Assembly: GCA_963816985.1 (NCBI GenBank)
Contig: CAWFMF010000004.1
Coordinates: forward strand, 62,001 to 126,000
Length of the DNA stretch: 64,000 nucleotides
DNA from: JAIVJM01 sp963816985
GTDB taxonomy: Bacteria > Acidobacteriota > Blastocatellia > Pyrinomonadales > Pyrinomonadaceae
Reading direction: 5' to 3'
The translations under genes and the position numbers were made by a program. Below, piece after piece: positions 43,740 to 53,290 of the stretch; position 1 is the stretch's first letter; each line of letters opens with the position of its first letter. The notes under the pieces are model-generated. The model was not told the DNA's origin, did no database searches, and saw only the letters and a program-made list of their open reading frames with translations.

Positions 43740-45599
43740 ATGTGTGGCATTGTCGGTTATGTGGGGAATAAGCAGGTCGTGCCCGTCATCCTCGACGGGC
43801 TGAGGAAGTTGGAGTATCGCGGTTATGACTCGGCGGGCATTGCCGTCGTGGACGAGGCGCACAACCTCGACATCCGCCGCGCCGAGGGGAAGCTCCGCAA
43901 CCTCGAAGAGGCGATTCGTCTGAAGCCGCTGGACGGGACTTACGGCATCGGCCACACGCGTTGGGCGACGCACGGGCGGCCCACCGAGGAGAACGCGCAC
44001 CCGCACCGCGACTGCACAGGGAGAGTCGTCGTCGTCCACAACGGCATCATCGAGAACTACGTCCAGCTCAAAGACCGCCTGCGCCACACCGACCACCACT
44101 TCGTCACCGAGACCGACACGGAAGTCGTCGCCCACCTCATCGAAGAATATTTAAAGACCGAAGAGTCTTTCGAGAAGGCGGTGCGGCTCTCGGTGCGCGA
44201 CCTGCGCGGCATCTTCGCGCTCTCGATCATCTCGACGGAGGAGCCCGACACGATCATCGCCGTCCGGCAGGGGCCGCCGGTCGTCATCGGCCTCGGCGAC
44301 GGCGAGTACTTCGTCGCCTCCGACGTGCCGCCCATCCTCCAGCACACGCGCGACGTGTTCTTCCTCGGCGACGGCGAGATCGCCATCCTGACGAAGGACT
44401 CGGTGCGCGTCACCGACTTCGAAGGGAGCGCGGTCGAGCCGCAGCAGCAGCGCATCACCTGGGACCCGATCATGGCGGAGAAGGGCGGCTTCAAGCACTT
44501 CATGCTCAAGGAAATCTACGAGCAGCCCCGCGCCGTCCGCGACACCGTGCAGGGCCGCGTCTCTCTCGACACGGGCCGCGTCTACATGGACGAGATGAAC
44601 ATCACGCCGCAGGAGTTCCAGCAGTTCGACCGCGTGATGATCGCCGCCTGCGGCACGTCTTGGCACGCGGGGCTCGCGGGCAAGTACATGCTCGAACAAC
44701 TGGCGCGCATCCCCGTCGAGGTGGACTACGCCTCGGAGTTCCGCTACCGCGACCCCGTCATCAACGAGCGCACGCTCCTCCTCGTCATCTCGCAGTCGGG
44801 CGAGACCGCCGACACCATCGCCGCTTTGCGCGAGGCCAAGGAGCGCGGCGCGAAGATTCTCTCCATCTGCAACGTGCAGGGCTCGATGATTACCAGAGAG
44901 TCGGACGGCACGATTCTGACGCACGCCGGGCCGGAGATCGGCGTCGCCTCGACGAAGGCTTTTACTTCGCAGATGATCGCGCTCTACCTCTTCGCGCTCT
45001 ACTTGGGGCAGGCGCGCGGCGAACTCTCGGAGTCGCAGGCGCGCGACCACGCGCAGCAGTTGGCCGAGCTGCCCGTCAAGATAGAGCACCTCTTGAATGA
45101 GTCGGACGAGTTGGAAGAGTTGGCGAAGGAGTTCTTCCGCTCGACCGACTTCCTCTACCTCGGTCGCGGCATCAACTTCCCCGTCGCGCTCGAAGGCGCT
45201 CTCAAGCTCAAGGAGATTTCCTACATCCACGCCGAAGGCTACCCGGCGGGCGAGATGAAGCACGGGCCGAACGCCTTGATTGACGAGCGCCTCCCCGTCG
45301 TCGTCATCAACACGCGCGAGGAGGGCAACAAGTCCTCCGAGCTGCGCTACGAGAAGACGCACTCGAACATCGTCGAGGTCAAGGCCCGCGAGGGCGTCGT
45401 CATCTCCGTCCTCACCGAAGGCGACCGCGTGTCCTCGACCGTCTCCGACCACGTCATCGAAATCCCCGCTTCGAGCGACCTCCTCTCGCCCATCCTCGCC
45501 GTCATCCCCTTACAACTTCTGGCCTACCACATCGCCGTCCGACGCGGCTGCGACGTTGACCAACCCCGCAACCTCGCCAAGTCAGTGACGGTGGAATAG
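43740..45599 (+). CDS. glmS: Glutamine--fructose-6-phosphate aminotransferase GlmS
   Basis: Makes glucosamine-6-phosphate from fructose-6-phosphate and glutamine. 619 residues. The N-terminal glutaminase starts with the catalytic Cys (MCGIVGYVG), with GIGHTRWATHGRP and HNGIIENY. Two SIS domains follow: AACGTSWHAGLAGKYMLEQ, SQSGETADTIAALREAKERG, and YLGRGINFPVALEGALKLKEISYIHAEGYPAGEMKHGP in pieces. The end is NLAKSVTVE, as in E. coli. GGAAGG lies ten bases before ATG 43740. No glmS ribozyme-like leader was recognised in the 61-bp gap. It is followed by a terminator. Confidence 0.99.
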   Translation: MCGIVGYVGNKQVVPVILDGLRKLEYRGYDSAGIAVVDEAHNLDIRRAEGKLRNLEEAIRLKPLDGTYGIGHTRWATHGRPTEENAHPHRDCTGRVVVVHNGIIENYVQLKDRLRHTDHHFVTETDTEVVAHLIEEYLKTEESFEKAVRLSVRDLRGIFALSIISTEEPDTIIAVRQGPPVVIGLGDGEYFVASDVPPILQHTRDVFFLGDGEIAILTKDSVRVTDFEGSAVEPQQQRITWDPIMAEKGGFKHFMLKEIYEQPRAVRDTVQGRVSLDTGRVYMDEMNITPQEFQQFDRVMIAACGTSWHAGLAGKYMLEQLARIPVEVDYASEFRYRDPVINERTLLLVISQSGETADTIAALREAKERGAKILSICNVQGSMITRESDGTILTHAGPEIGVASTKAFTSQMIALYLFALYLGQARGELSESQARDHAQQLAELPVKIEHLLNESDELEELAKEFFRSTDFLYLGRGINFPVALEGALKLKEISYIHAEGYPAGEMKHGPNALIDERLPVVVINTREEGNKSSELRYEKTHSNIVEVKAREGVVISVLTEGDRVSSTVSDHVIEIPASSDLLSPILAVIPLQLLAYHIAVRRGCDVDQPRNLAKSVTVE

Positions 45600-45627
45600 A
45601 CGGAATTAATTCAGACGAGAGACGCGT

Positions 45628-45669
45628 GCCGGGCAGCTTCAGAGCGGAGCTTCCCGGCGCGCGGTTTTT
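45628..45669 (+). terminator. Rho-independent terminator after glmS
   Basis: GCCGGGCAGCTTC (from 45628) pairs with GAGCTTCCCGGC (to 45658) with one bulge, followed by GCGCGGTTTTTG. It lies 29 bp beyond the stop codon. Confidence 0.75.
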
Positions 45670-45703
45670 GTGTAGAATGGCGTACAAGGAGGGCTGAGTA
45701 TCT

Positions 45704-46044
45704 ATGACGAATGAAGAGATGCAGCGCACCATGCAGTTCATCCTCGAACAGCAGGCGCAGTTCGCGGCAAACCAGCAGAAGCATGAGGAGTACCTGCAAA
45801 GACACGAGGAGCATCTTCAAAAACATGAGGAGCAAATGCAGAGGCATGAGGAGAACATGCGGAGGATAGAAGAGTCGCAACTCGTCACGAGCCAGGCCAT
45901 TGCGCACCTCAGCAACGCGATGCTGGAGATCGCGGAGGCACACGCCCGCGCGGATCAAGGGCAGCCGAAACGGACGACCGGTTGAACAACCTGATTGTGG
46001 TCGTCGAGCGTTACATCAGCGGGAAGGCGAACGGGAGCGCGTGA
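45704..46044 (+). CDS. Small coiled-coil protein with heptad repeats (frameshifted near its end)
   Basis: The first frame gives MTNEEMQRTMQFILEQQAQF followed by four near-identical 7-residue units of the type (Q)KHEE(Y/H/Q)L/M Q, predicted as coiled coil. LVTSQAIAHLSNAMLEIAEAHAR follows, and the frame closes at 45985. In another frame ETDDRLNNLIVVVERYISGK continues to a stop at 46042-46044. That end fits the family pattern I know from related bacteria (AEAQ.R.DERLN.LI.VVERYIS). The break lies near 45958-45967. The number of heptads probably varies between strains. Function unknown. Confidence 0.72.
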
Positions 46045-46134
46045 CGCCTGACGCGCCTTCGGACGAAATGGACTCCGCCCGCCTGACCGTCTGACCGAAG
46101 TTCTTCACCCTCTCACCCTCCGTCCGAACCTTTA

Positions 46135-49050
46135 ATGACCATTAACGAATTCATCTCGAAGTGGCGCAAGTCAGAACTGACGGAGCGTTCGGCTTCGCAG
46201 CAACATTTCCTCGACCTCTGCGAATTGTTCGAGCACCCGAAGCCGGCGGAGGCCGACGCCGCGGGCGAGTGGTTCACTTTCGAGCGCGGCGCGGCCAAGC
46301 ACTGCGGCGGGCGCGGGTGGGCCGACGTGTGGAAGCGGGGCTTCTTCGGCTGGGAGTACAAGGGCAAGCGGAAGAATCTGGAAGAGGCTTACAAGCAACT
46401 CCTGCTCTACAAGGATTCGCTCGAAAACCCGCCGCTGCTGGTCGTCTGCGACATGGAGCGCTTCGTCGTCCGCACGAATTTCACTTCGGCGGTCAACCGC
46501 GCTTACGAAATCCCTCTGGACGAACTGGGCGAGCCGCACAACCTCGAAGCTGCTGCGCGCCGTCTTCCACGATCCCGAACGCTTGCGCCCGCAGGTGACC
46601 GTGGCGAGCGTGACGACGGAGGTGGCCGAGCGGCTCGGTCGAGTGGCGCAGGCTTTGCGCGGGCGGGGTCTCGCGCCGACCGACGTGGCGCGATTCCTCG
46701 ACCGCATCGTGTTCTGCCTCTTCGCGGAGGACGTGGGGCTTCTGCCGCGCGCGCCTGTTCAGCCAGATCGTCGGGAAGGCGCGCGACCCCGAACACTTCT
46801 CGAAACTCGTCGCGCAACTCTTCGACGCAATGCGGACGGGAGGCGACTTCGGGCTTGAGACGATTCGCCATTTCGACGGCAATCTTTTTACGGAAAGTCC
46901 CGTCCTCGTGCTCACCGAGGAGGAGATTGCGGACGTGCGCGAGGCGGCGCGGCTCGACTGGGGCGCGGTTGACGCTTCGGTCTTCGGGACGCTCTTCGAG
47001 CGCGGCCTCGACCCCGACACGCGGGCGCAGCTCGGCGCGCAGTACACGAGCCGCGAGGACATCGAGACGCTCATCGAGCCGGTCGTGATGCGCCCACTCA
47101 GGCGCGAGTGGGAAGAAGTTAAAGGCGAGGTCGAGCGGCTGCTCGAAGAGGAGAGGGCGCGTTTGTCAGGGCCGGTCTTGACGGTGCGCGGGCGGCAGTC
47201 GCGGCGGAAGGCTCTGGAGAAGTCGGCGCGCGAGCCGCGCGCTCTGCTGCGTCGCTTCCACGAGCGGCTGACGGGCCTGAAAGTGCTCGACCCGGCGTGC
47301 GGGTCGGGAAACTTCCTGTACGTGACTTTGCAGAAGCTGAAAGACCTTGAGAAGGAGGTGCTGGTGTTCGCGGGCGACACGGGGCTCGGCGTGTTCATCC
47401 CCGGCGTCGGGCCGCACCAGTTCCACGGCATCGAGCTGAACCCCTACGCCTTCGACCTCGCGCAGACGACGCTCTGGATAGGATACCTGCAATGGATACA
47501 CGCCAACGGCTACGGCTGGCCGAACGAGCCCATCCTGAGCGGGATGCGCACCTTCGAGAACCGCGACGCCGTGCTCGACCTCACCGACCCCGCCGACCCG
47601 CGCGAGCCCGAATGGCCCGCCGTGGACTTCATCGTCGGCAACCCGCCGTTCCTCGGCGGCAAGCGGCTAAGGACGGAACTCGGCGACGAATATGTGGACA
47701 AACTCTTCAAGCTCTACAAGGGGCGCGTGCCCGCCGAAGCTGACCTCGTTGCTTACTGGTTCGAGAAGGCGCGGAAGCATCTCGAAGATGGCAAGTGCGG
47801 GCGCGCGGGGCTGCTGGCGACTCAAGGCATACGCGGCGGCGCGAGCCGCGAAGTGCTCAAGAGGATAAAGGAGACGGGCGACATCTTCTTCGCCGAGAGC
47901 GACCGCGACTGGATACTTAACGGTGCGAACGTACACGTCTCGATGGTCGGCTTTGACAACGGGACGGAGAGGGAAAGAGTTCTTGACGGCGCGGCTGTCG
48001 TCAACATCAACGCGAATCTTAGCTCTGTCGCGGACGTGACTCAGGCCGTCGCTCTGGCAGAGAACTCAGGCGTCGCTTTTATGGGCGACACGAAAGGAGG
48101 CGCGTTCGACATTGCCGAAGACGTTGCGCTGAGAATGATGTGCGCCCCCAACCCGCACGGAAGGCCGAACTCTGACGTTATCGTGCCGTGGGTGAACGGC
48201 CTTGACGTAACGCGCCGCCCGCGCCGGATGTTCATCATAGATTTCGGCCTGAAAATGTCCCTTGCGGAAGCAGCTTTATACGAGCTTCCGTTTGCTTATT
48301 TACAAGAGCACGTATTTCCAGCGCGGTCAAAATCAAGAAGCATAGTTAAGAAGTGGTGGATACACGAGCGACCGAGGGTTGAAATGCGAGAGGCAATAGA
48401 CGGCTCGCAGCGATGCCTTTGCACGATTACACTTTCAAAATATCGACTGTTCGTGTGGACACAGTTCGCCGGTTCTACCAGACCATCAGCTAATAGCTTT
48501 CGCTTGCTCCGACGATTACTTCTCCGGCGTACTTCACTCTCGTCTGCACGAAGTTTGGGCCTTGAAAATGGGGACGCAGCTTGAGACGCGTCCGCGCTAT
48601 ACGCCGACGACCTGCTTTGAGACTTTCCCCTTCCCCCTCCCCACGCCCGAACAGCGCGAGGCGATTGCCGAGGCGGCGCGGGAGTTGGACGGGCTGCGCG
48701 TGCGCTGGCTCAACCCGTCGGAGTGGACGCGTGAAGAGACGCTCGAATTCCCCGGCACGGCCAACGGGCCTTGGGCGCGCTACGTCTCCGAGACGGACGA
48801 GCATGGCACGGGGACGGTGCGCTACCCGCGCCTCGTCCCGCGCGACGCCGCCTCCGCCGCCCAACTCGCCAAACGCACGCTCACCAACCTCTACAACCAG
48901 CGCCCGGCGTGGCTCGAACACGCGCACCGCCGACTCGACGAGGCCGTCTGTGCTGCCTACGGCTTCGACCCCACGCTCCCCGACGACGAAATCCTCGCCC
49001 GCCTCCTCGCCCTCAACCTCGAACGCTCAGCCTCCGCGCCGTCCGGCTAA
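46135..49050 (+). pseudogene. MmeI-like type IIL restriction-modification enzyme, broken by three frameshifts
   Basis: A single-chain restriction enzyme and DNA methyltransferase when whole (about 970 codons). Order: N-terminal nuclease domain with GWEYKGKRKNLEEAYKQL (ExK-type motif, about 46350), helical connector (VTTEVAERLGRVAQALRGRG, FLDRIVFCLFAEDVGLLP), then the methyltransferase with motif I DPACGSGNFLYVTL (47289) and motif IV IVGNPPFLGGK (47640). A target-recognition region and a C-terminal end (PTPEQREAIAEAARELD, LYNQRPAWLEHAHRRLDEAVCAAYGF) follow. Breaks lie near 46545, 46750 and 48462. From about 47880 to 48560 the DNA is visibly AT-richer than both flanks, as expected if the specificity region was exchanged. 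Either a decaying gene or one affected by the same indel errors seen elsewhere in the window. Confidence 0.85.
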
Positions 49051-49060
49051 GACGAAAAAA

Positions 49061-49086
49061 GAAGGCCGCCCCGGGAGGCGGCCTTC
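49061..49086 (-). terminator. Rho-independent terminator of the S9 peptidase gene
   Basis: Perfect 10-bp stem GAAGGCCGCC/GGCGGCCTTC (49061-49070 with 49077-49086), loop CCGGGA. The minus-strand T-run lies at 49060-49054. It serves the minus-strand gene ending at 49125 and sits between convergent genes. Confidence 0.85.
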
Positions 49087-49124
49087 GAGTTATGTAGTCG
49101 CTTGAAAGTTGCGGAGCGCGCCAG

Positions 49125-51269
49125 CTAGTCCTTCATCCCCAGTTGGGTGAGGACGTAGGCGTAGTCGAAGGCGAGGTCTTTGAGGGCGTCGTAGCGACCG
49201 GAGGCCCCGCCGTGGCCCGCGCCCATGTTGGCCTTGAGGAGGATGGTGTTCTTGTCGGTCTTCATGGCGCGGAGCTTGGCGACGTACTTCGCGCCCTCCC
49301 AGTATGGGACCTGGCTGTCGTTGAGGGAGACGCGGACGAGCATCGCCGGGTAGTCCTTGGCGGCGATGTTGTCGTAGGGGCTGTAGCTCTTCATGTACTC
49401 GTACTCGGCCTTGATGTTCGGGTTGCCCCATTCGAGATATTCCTGCACGGTCAAGGGGAGCTTGTCGTCGAGCATCGTGTTGATGACATCCACGAAGGGC
49501 ACGTAGTTGACGACGACGCGGAAGAGGTCGGGCCGCATGTTCGAGACCGCGCCCATCAGCAGGCCCCCGGCGCTCCCGCCGGAGATGACTATCTTGTCTT
49601 TCGCCCCGTACTTCTCCTTCACCAGATGATCGCCGGCGGCGACGAAGTCAATGAAGGTGTTCTTCTTCTTCATCATCTTGCCCGAGTCGTGCCACGGCTT
49701 GCCGAGGTCGCCGCCGCCGCGGATGTGCGCCAGCGCGAAGACGAAGCCGCGGTCGAGGAGCGAGAGGCGGTTCGAGCTGAACCCGACGTTCGAGGGCGCG
49801 CCGTAAGAGCCGTAGGCGTTGAGCCAGAGCGGGTGCGAGCCGTCGCGCTTGAAGCCCTTCTTGTAGACGAGCGAGATGGGAATCTTCGTGCCGTCGGGTG
49901 CGACGGCGTGGATGCGCTCGGACTGGTACTGCGCCGGGTCGTAGCCGCCCAGCACCGGCTGCTGCTTGAGGAGCGTGCTCTTGCGCGCCGCCACGTCGTA
50001 GTCGAAGGTCGAGGCGGGCGTCGTGAACGAGTTGTAGCCGTAGCGCAGGAGCTTCGTGTCGAACTCGCGGTTGACGCTGACGAAGGCGCTGTAGACGGGT
50101 TCGGGGAAAGGCAGGTGGTGCGGCTTGCCCGTCTTGGCGTCGGCGATGCGGAGCTTCTGGAGGCCGTTGTCGCGCTCGGCGACGACGTAGAAGTCCTTGA
50201 AGGCGTCAATGTCTTCGAGCATCACGTCGGCGCGGTGCGGGATGATCTCCTTCCAGTTCTCGCGGCGCGGGTCGTTGACCGGCGCGGAGACGAGACGGAA
50301 GTTGCGGCCCGTGTCGTTGGTGAGGATGAGGAACTTGTCGCCGAGGTGCTCGACGGTGTACTCGTGCTCCTTCTGGCGCGGGATGATGACCTTCGGCGTC
50401 TCCATGGGCTTATCGCCGGGGATGAAGCTGTACTCGGTCGTGTCGGCGCTCGAAGAGCCGAAGACGATGACGCCGCGACTGCGGCTGCGTCCGGCGAAGG
50501 CGCGGAACAGCTCGTCCTTCTCTTCGTAGACGAGGGCGTCCTTGTCTTTCGCGTCGCCGAGCGCGTGACGCCAGACCTTGTGCGGTCGCTTGGCGTGATC
50601 CTCGGTGGTGTAGAAGAGCGTCTTGCCGTTCGGCGACCAGAAGGCCGAGACGACTTTGCCGAGGTCGTCCGCGAGGTCTTGCCCCGTGCGGAGGTCTTTG
50701 ACGCGGAGGAAGTATTCGCGGTAGCCGTTGTGGTCAATCGAATAGGCGAGGAGTTGGCCGTCGTCCGAGACCGAGTAGGTTCCGAGCGCGGTGTACTTCT
50801 GCCCCTCGTTGAGCTTGTTGAGGTCGAGCGTGACCTCTTCGGGCGCGTCCATGCTCCCCTTGCGGCGCGCGTAGATGGGGTATTGCTTCCCCTCCTCGGT
50901 GCGCGTGTAGTAGAGGTAGCCGTTCTCGCGGTAGGGGACTTGCGCGTCGGTCTGCTTGATGCGACCGAGCATCTCCTGATAGAGCTTGCCTCGCAGCGCC
51001 TCGGTCGGCTTCATGTAGGCCTCGGTGTAGGCGTTCTCGGCTTCGAGGTACGAGGTCACTTCCGGGTTCGTCTTCTCGCGCAGCCAGAAGTATTCGTCAA
51101 CTAAAGTCTCGCCGTGGATGCTGGTCGTCTTGGCGACCTTCCGGGCAGAGGGCGGGGCGAGCGCGCCCGCGCTCACCGTGTTGTTGGTCTGTGCCATCAT
51201 GGTGCTCGTCGTTGAGAGGGGGGCCAGCGCCAACAGCAGCGCCAGCGGGAGATAAAACCTTTTCATCAA
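49125..51269 (-). CDS. Secreted S9A serine peptidase (oligopeptidase B-like)
   Basis: 714 residues. Signal peptide about 1-26 (LPLALLLALAPLSTTSTMMAQ), unusual because E. coli PtrB is cytoplasmic. A seven-bladed propeller (DEYFWLREKTNPEVTSYLEAEN, SDDGQLLAYSID, SAFWSPNGKTLFYT) is followed by an alpha/beta-hydrolase domain: nucleophile in ISGGSAGGLLMGAV, Asp in VRVSLNDSQVPYWE, His in GAGHGGASGRYD. ALAHIRGGGDLGKPWHDSGK is the S9A signature. These enzymes cut short peptides after Arg/Lys. A bicistronic ATG ATG start leaves one-residue ambiguity. Confidence 0.96.
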   Translation of the reverse strand: MMKRFYLPLALLLALAPLSTTSTMMAQTNNTVSAGALAPPSARKVAKTTSIHGETLVDEYFWLREKTNPEVTSYLEAENAYTEAYMKPTEALRGKLYQEMLGRIKQTDAQVPYRENGYLYYTRTEEGKQYPIYARRKGSMDAPEEVTLDLNKLNEGQKYTALGTYSVSDDGQLLAYSIDHNGYREYFLRVKDLRTGQDLADDLGKVVSAFWSPNGKTLFYTTEDHAKRPHKVWRHALGDAKDKDALVYEEKDELFRAFAGRSRSRGVIVFGSSSADTTEYSFIPGDKPMETPKVIIPRQKEHEYTVEHLGDKFLILTNDTGRNFRLVSAPVNDPRRENWKEIIPHRADVMLEDIDAFKDFYVVAERDNGLQKLRIADAKTGKPHHLPFPEPVYSAFVSVNREFDTKLLRYGYNSFTTPASTFDYDVAARKSTLLKQQPVLGGYDPAQYQSERIHAVAPDGTKIPISLVYKKGFKRDGSHPLWLNAYGSYGAPSNVGFSSNRLSLLDRGFVFALAHIRGGGDLGKPWHDSGKMMKKKNTFIDFVAAGDHLVKEKYGAKDKIVISGGSAGGLLMGAVSNMRPDLFRVVVNYVPFVDVINTMLDDKLPLTVQEYLEWGNPNIKAEYEYMKSYSPYDNIAAKDYPAMLVRVSLNDSQVPYWEGAKYVAKLRAMKTDKNTILLKANMGAGHGGASGRYDALKDLAFDYAYVLTQLGMKD

Positions 51270-51592
51270 AATCCTCCGTTCGGGTCTCGGAAACTAAATT
51301 CGCGGCTGAAGTTTCGCGGGCGGGCCTCTTCGGGTTGCCGTGGCGAAAGGCTGTTTCGGTTGGGCGAGATTATAGAGACACGGCCCCGCGCGCCGCAACT
51401 GGATAGAGGGGGCGAACATTCCGGCTCCCGCGTTCCCGGCGCAGCCGCCTTTGCGGAACTTGCGCGGGCGGCGCGCGTGGTTGTAGGCTGTGGTTTCATC
51501 GAACGTCCCGCCCGGCGCGCTCACGCGCGTGTGCCGGGCGGCCTCAAGGCTGTTCCAGCCGCCGACCGCCGCCGACAAAAGGAAATGGAAGC
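51270..51592. other. 323-bp divergent intergenic region
   Basis: Space between the start of the S9 peptidase (minus) and the start of the first carboxypeptidase-regulatory-like gene (plus). No coding sequence or RNA gene could be supported, and none of the word-repeat hairpins is present. It presumably holds two divergent promoters, but no convincing -35/-10 pair stands out in this GC-rich DNA. Confidence 0.55.
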
Positions 51593-53290
51593 ATGCCGAA
51601 CTCACTCGCACGCGTCATGTTAATCTCGCTCGCCTGCGCGCTCGCCTGCGCGGCGTGGGCCGCAGCACCCTGCGCCGCGCAGACGGCGACGAAGGAAGCG
51701 CCCGCGACCGTCGCGGGGCGCGTCACGAACGGGGAGAAGGGGATGCCGGGCGTCGAAGTGGCGCTGGCGATAAACTCCGACGCGAGTCCCAACGGCAAGA
51801 CGGCGGCGCGCGCCGTGACCGACGCCGAGGGCCGCTTCCGCCTGACGGGCGTCGCGCCGGGCCGCTACCAGTTGATGCCCCTCGCGCCCGCGCACGTCGT
51901 CCCCGACATGACGGGCTGGCCGCCCGGCAGGGCCATCACCCTGAGCCCCGGCGACACGGTCGAGGACATGAACTTCGCGCTCACGCGCGGCGGCGTCATC
52001 ACGGGCCGCGTCACCGACTCCGAAGGCAAGCCCGTCATCGGCGAGCAAGTAAACATCGTCCCCGCCGAAAAAGGTCAACGCCCCCTGAGCTTCTTCGCCG
52101 GTCAGCGGAACACGACCGACGACCGGGGCGTCTACCGCGCCTACGGGTTGGCCGCCGGGCGTTACCGCGTGAGCGTCGGGCAGCAGCGCAACAGCGGCAT
52201 GATCCGCGTCGGCGGCCCGCGCCGCTTCTACCGCCGCACCTTCCACCCGGACGCGGTGGAGGAGGCGCAGGCCAAGATCATCGAGGTGCGCGAGGGCGGC
52301 GAGGTCACGGAAGTGGACATCAGCGTCGCCAAGGCTTCGAGAACTTACAAGGCCGAGGGGCGCTTCGTCAGCGCCGAGACGGGACGGCCCATGCCCGGCT
52401 TGCAGTTCGCCTTCGGCACCCTCATGGGCGAGGGCGCGAGCCGCCGCGTCGGGTCTTACGGCAGCACGGGCCAGAGGTCGAACGCGCGCGGCGAGTTCGT
52501 CGCCGACGAACTCGCGCCCGGCAGCTACGCCGTCTTCGCCGTCAGCGACGAGAGCGTCGAATGGTACAGCGACACCGCCGTCGTCGAGGTCGAGGACGCG
52601 GACATCTCCGGCCTCGAAATCAAAATCCGGCGCGGCGCTACCCTGACCGGCGTCGTCCAGATTGAAGGCGCGAGGGATCGCGCCGCCTACGCCAAGCTCA
52701 TCGAGCAGGTCCCGCTCGCGCGCAACGTCGAGGCGCGCGGCGAGCTGACCGCGCCGAACTGGAACCGCATCGCCATCGCCCCCGACGGCAGCTTCCGCAT
52801 CAGCGGCCTGCGCCCCGGAAAACTCCGCCTGATGCTCGGCTGGCCGCCGGTCAAAGGGCTCACGCTCGTGCGCGTCGAGCGCGAGAACGCCGAGATGCGC
52901 GACGGCATCGAGATTACCGAGGGCGCGAACGTCACCGGCGTGCGCGTCCTGCTCGCCTACGGCAACGCGGTCATTCGCGGGCAGGTCAACGTCACGGGCG
53001 GCGTGCTCCCGCAAGGGGTTCGGATGATGGTCTCGGCGCGGCGCGCGGGCGCGAACACGCCCGGCCTGATGCCGATGGGGATACTGCCCTCCAACGTTGA
53101 CGCGCGCGGTCGCTTCGCCATCGAAGGGCTGGCGGCTGGCGACTACGAACTTCAGCTCCGCCTCTTCGGCCCGGACTATATGAACGTCCAGCCCCTCAAG
53201 CAGACGGTCTCCATCCCCGAAGGCGGCGAGACGCCCGTCACCTTCGCCGTCAACCTCAACGCACTCGTCAGGGGGAACAGCACGCCGTGA
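51593..53290 (+). CDS. Secreted carboxypeptidase-regulatory-like-domain protein (first of a pair)
   Basis: 565 residues. Signal peptide about 1-29 (LISLACALACAAWAAAPCAAQ). A series of transthyretin-like/carboxypeptidase regulatory beta-sandwich domains follows: ATVAGRVTNGEKGMPGVEVAL ... DAEGRFRLTGVAPGRYQLMPL, GVITGRVTDSEGKPVIGEQVNIV ... DDRGVYRAYGLAAGRYRVSVG, ATLTGVVQIEGA and NAVIRGQVNVTGGVL ... DARGRFAIEGLAAGDYELQLRL. Such proteins are abundant in Acidobacteriota and may bind polysaccharide or form surface scaffolds. It overlaps the next gene by four bases (GTGA). Confidence 0.87.
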   Translation: MPNSLARVMLISLACALACAAWAAAPCAAQTATKEAPATVAGRVTNGEKGMPGVEVALAINSDASPNGKTAARAVTDAEGRFRLTGVAPGRYQLMPLAPAHVVPDMTGWPPGRAITLSPGDTVEDMNFALTRGGVITGRVTDSEGKPVIGEQVNIVPAEKGQRPLSFFAGQRNTTDDRGVYRAYGLAAGRYRVSVGQQRNSGMIRVGGPRRFYRRTFHPDAVEEAQAKIIEVREGGEVTEVDISVAKASRTYKAEGRFVSAETGRPMPGLQFAFGTLMGEGASRRVGSYGSTGQRSNARGEFVADELAPGSYAVFAVSDESVEWYSDTAVVEVEDADISGLEIKIRRGATLTGVVQIEGARDRAAYAKLIEQVPLARNVEARGELTAPNWNRIAIAPDGSFRISGLRPGKLRLMLGWPPVKGLTLVRVERENAEMRDGIEITEGANVTGVRVLLAYGNAVIRGQVNVTGGVLPQGVRMMVSARRAGANTPGLMPMGILPSNVDARGRFAIEGLAAGDYELQLRLFGPDYMNVQPLKQTVSIPEGGETPVTFAVNLNALVRGNSTP

